The translations under genes were made by a program, and so were the position numbers. 7,615 nt of DNA from JAUXEH01 sp965602945 (GTDB taxonomy: Bacteria > Acidobacteriota > Aminicenantia > Aminicenantales > Aminicenantaceae). Every line of letters begins with the position of its first letter. Position 1 is the stretch's first letter. Shown here piece by piece: positions 6,633-7,615 of the stretch. Under the pieces are notes generated by a model. That model had not been told where the DNA came from. It did not search any database and saw nothing but the letters and a program-made list of their open reading frames with translations. The stretch covers positions 1 through 7,615 of the forward strand of contig CBFDBC010000181.1 in the NCBI GenBank assembly GCA_965602945.1, read 5' to 3'.

Positions 6633-7615
6633 TTATCTGAGCTCCAGGGTCTCCTCGTCCGCCATGTCCGTGATCGCGACAAACAGGATCTGAGCCAGCG
6701 ATTCCATGATCTCAGGCGTGATCAGGGCCGGAACATCCCGTGTGTTGTGATAGGTCGGGTAGGGGATCCGGACTCCACCGGCGCCGAAGGAGATCGTGGG
6801 CACGCCCTTCCACAGGAAATGGGCCGCATCCTGCCGCGGCCGGGCCAGGTTCGAATTGGAGGACGCCCGAACGTTTCTGTGGACATACTGCTGGTTGGCG
6901 CGGTCGATGAACTCGAACAGCTTGGGATAGTTCTCCCCCGAACCGGCACGAAGCATGTTTCCTGTTCCCACCCCGTCCATGTTGAGCATGGCCACGGTTT
7001 TTTCTAGAGGGAAAATGGGATGTTCGACATAGTAATCCGATCCCGCCACTCCCTGCTCCTCGGCCCCGAAAAAGTTGAACTGCACCGACCGTTTGGGCTT
7101 GTAGGGGGAAGTCATCATGGCTTCGGCGACACCGAGCATGACCGCACACGCAGCGGCATTGTCGTTGGCGCCTGCCATGAATTCCGGGCACTTGCCCATG
7201 AAATCGAGGTGGCCACCGACAATGATCACCTCAGCCTTTAGCACGGGGTCGCTGCCGGGGATGGTCCCAATGACGTTGAAACCGACACCGTCGGGAAAAT
7301 GCTTGGTGATGTTCTTGATGGTCGCGACCTTCCCGGTCACGAAGGACTGCGGCTTGAGTTCCGCGCGCAGCGCCTTGACCACATCGGCATGATTCCGTCC
7401 GGTCCCCGCGAAAACATCCGCGACCACAACCGCTCCGACATGCGAGTAGATGAAATCTTCCCTGTAGGCGTTGTTGGGATTGGCAATGGGGCCGTAGTTA
7501 TAGAGCATCCCTCTGGCACCGTGGGCGTGGGCGTTTTCCAGTTTGTACTGGTGAAAGGAATAGGGCCTCCATTTCTTGAACTCATCGGGCTGGTTTGGCC
7601 CCACGGGAGACTCCC
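6633..7615 (-). CDS. M28-family zinc aminopeptidase with PA domain, N-terminus cut off by window edge
   Basis: The frame stays open to the right edge; the GTG at 7604 is an internal valine (preceded by in-frame Glu-Ser-Pro), not a start. Numbering from that valine, residues 13-90 look like the end of a protease-associated (PA) insert (KLENAHAHGARGMLYNYGPI and SHVGAVVVADVFAG). Residues 105-315 are the M28 catalytic domain. All metal and catalytic residues are present: H132 and D134 in GGHLD, bridging D148 in GANDNA, E182/E183 in FGAEEQG, D210 in LNMDG, and H286 in TYHNTRD. Such enzymes are usually secreted or periplasmic, bind two zinc ions and release N-terminal amino acids, or act as carboxypeptidases in some subgroups. 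A signal peptide would lie outside the window. It reads in the same direction as the reductase but ends 152 bp before it, so co-transcription is uncertain. Confidence 0.9.
   Translation of the reverse strand, partial: ESPVGPNQPDEFKKWRPYSFHQYKLENAHAHGARGMLYNYGPIANPNNAYREDFIYSHVGAVVVADVFAGTGRNHADVVKALRAELKPQSFVTGKVATIKNITKHFPDGVGFNVIGTIPGSDPVLKAEVIIVGGHLDFMGKCPEFMAGANDNAAACAVMLGVAEAMMTSPYKPKRSVQFNFFGAEEQGVAGSDYYVEHPIFPLEKTVAMLNMDGVGTGNMLRAGSGENYPKLFEFIDRANQQYVHRNVRASSNSNLARPRQDAAHFLWKGVPTISFGAGGVRIPYPTYHNTRDVPALITPEIMESLAQILFVAITDMADEETLELR

Noticed and set aside
5995..6693. Plus-strand ORF of 232 codons across the reductase start
   Set aside because: It runs antisense through the Tat leader, promoter region and peptidase end, with no domain and no initiation signal.
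1..7615. Defence, CRISPR, phage or transposon system
   Set aside because: No repeat array, nuclease, integrase, transposase or toxin-antitoxin gene is encoded; all five genes belong to metabolic, regulatory or envelope families.

Overview
This 7,615-base GC-rich window encodes five proteins, all read from the minus strand, in two or three transcription units. Both edges cut a gene: the deacetylase loses its C-terminus on the left and the M28 peptidase its N-terminus on the right. Gene content (a B12-dependent fused acyl-CoA mutase, a twin-arginine iron-sulfur aldo/keto reductase, an exported-type M28 peptidase, and Shine-Dalgarno sequences of the AGGAG type) suggests a Gram-negative bacterium with amino-acid or fatty-acid fermenting or anaerobic tendencies. 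Acidobacteriota/Aminicenantia or Desulfobacterota would fit, but the sequence alone does not settle the phylum.

Reading in the direction of transcription (high to low coordinates): (1) 7615-6633, the C-terminal 326 or so residues of a PA-domain plus M28 zinc aminopeptidase. (2) A 152-bp gap with a plausible sigma70-type promoter and an inverted repeat. (3) 6480-5263, a Tat-leader aldo/keto reductase with two C-terminal [4Fe-4S] motifs, followed by a short GC hairpin and T-tract. (4) A 90-bp gap holding a strong promoter (TTGACA, 18-bp spacer, TAAACT) and a 24-bp symmetric operator placed over the -10 and presumed start site. (5) 5172-4516, a TetR-family regulator whose stop codon overlaps (ATGA) the start of (6) 4519-1202, a complete fused isobutyryl-CoA mutase (IcmF: B12 domain, MeaB-type G-protein chaperone domain, mutase barrel). 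(7) After 41 bp, 1160 to the left edge, a membrane-anchored polysaccharide-deacetylase-type protein.

The clearest functional story is the tetR-icmF unit. A TetR repressor most likely controls its own promoter and, by overlap, the mutase that interconverts n-butyryl-CoA and isobutyryl-CoA. The deacetylase gene may be read from the same transcript but has no obvious metabolic link. No RNA gene, CRISPR array, insertion sequence or phage gene was seen. There is no gene-free stretch above 152 bp. I did not find a clearly new multi-gene system; the most useful leads are the operator design, the Tat-exported iron-sulfur AKR, and the mutase-deacetylase pairing.
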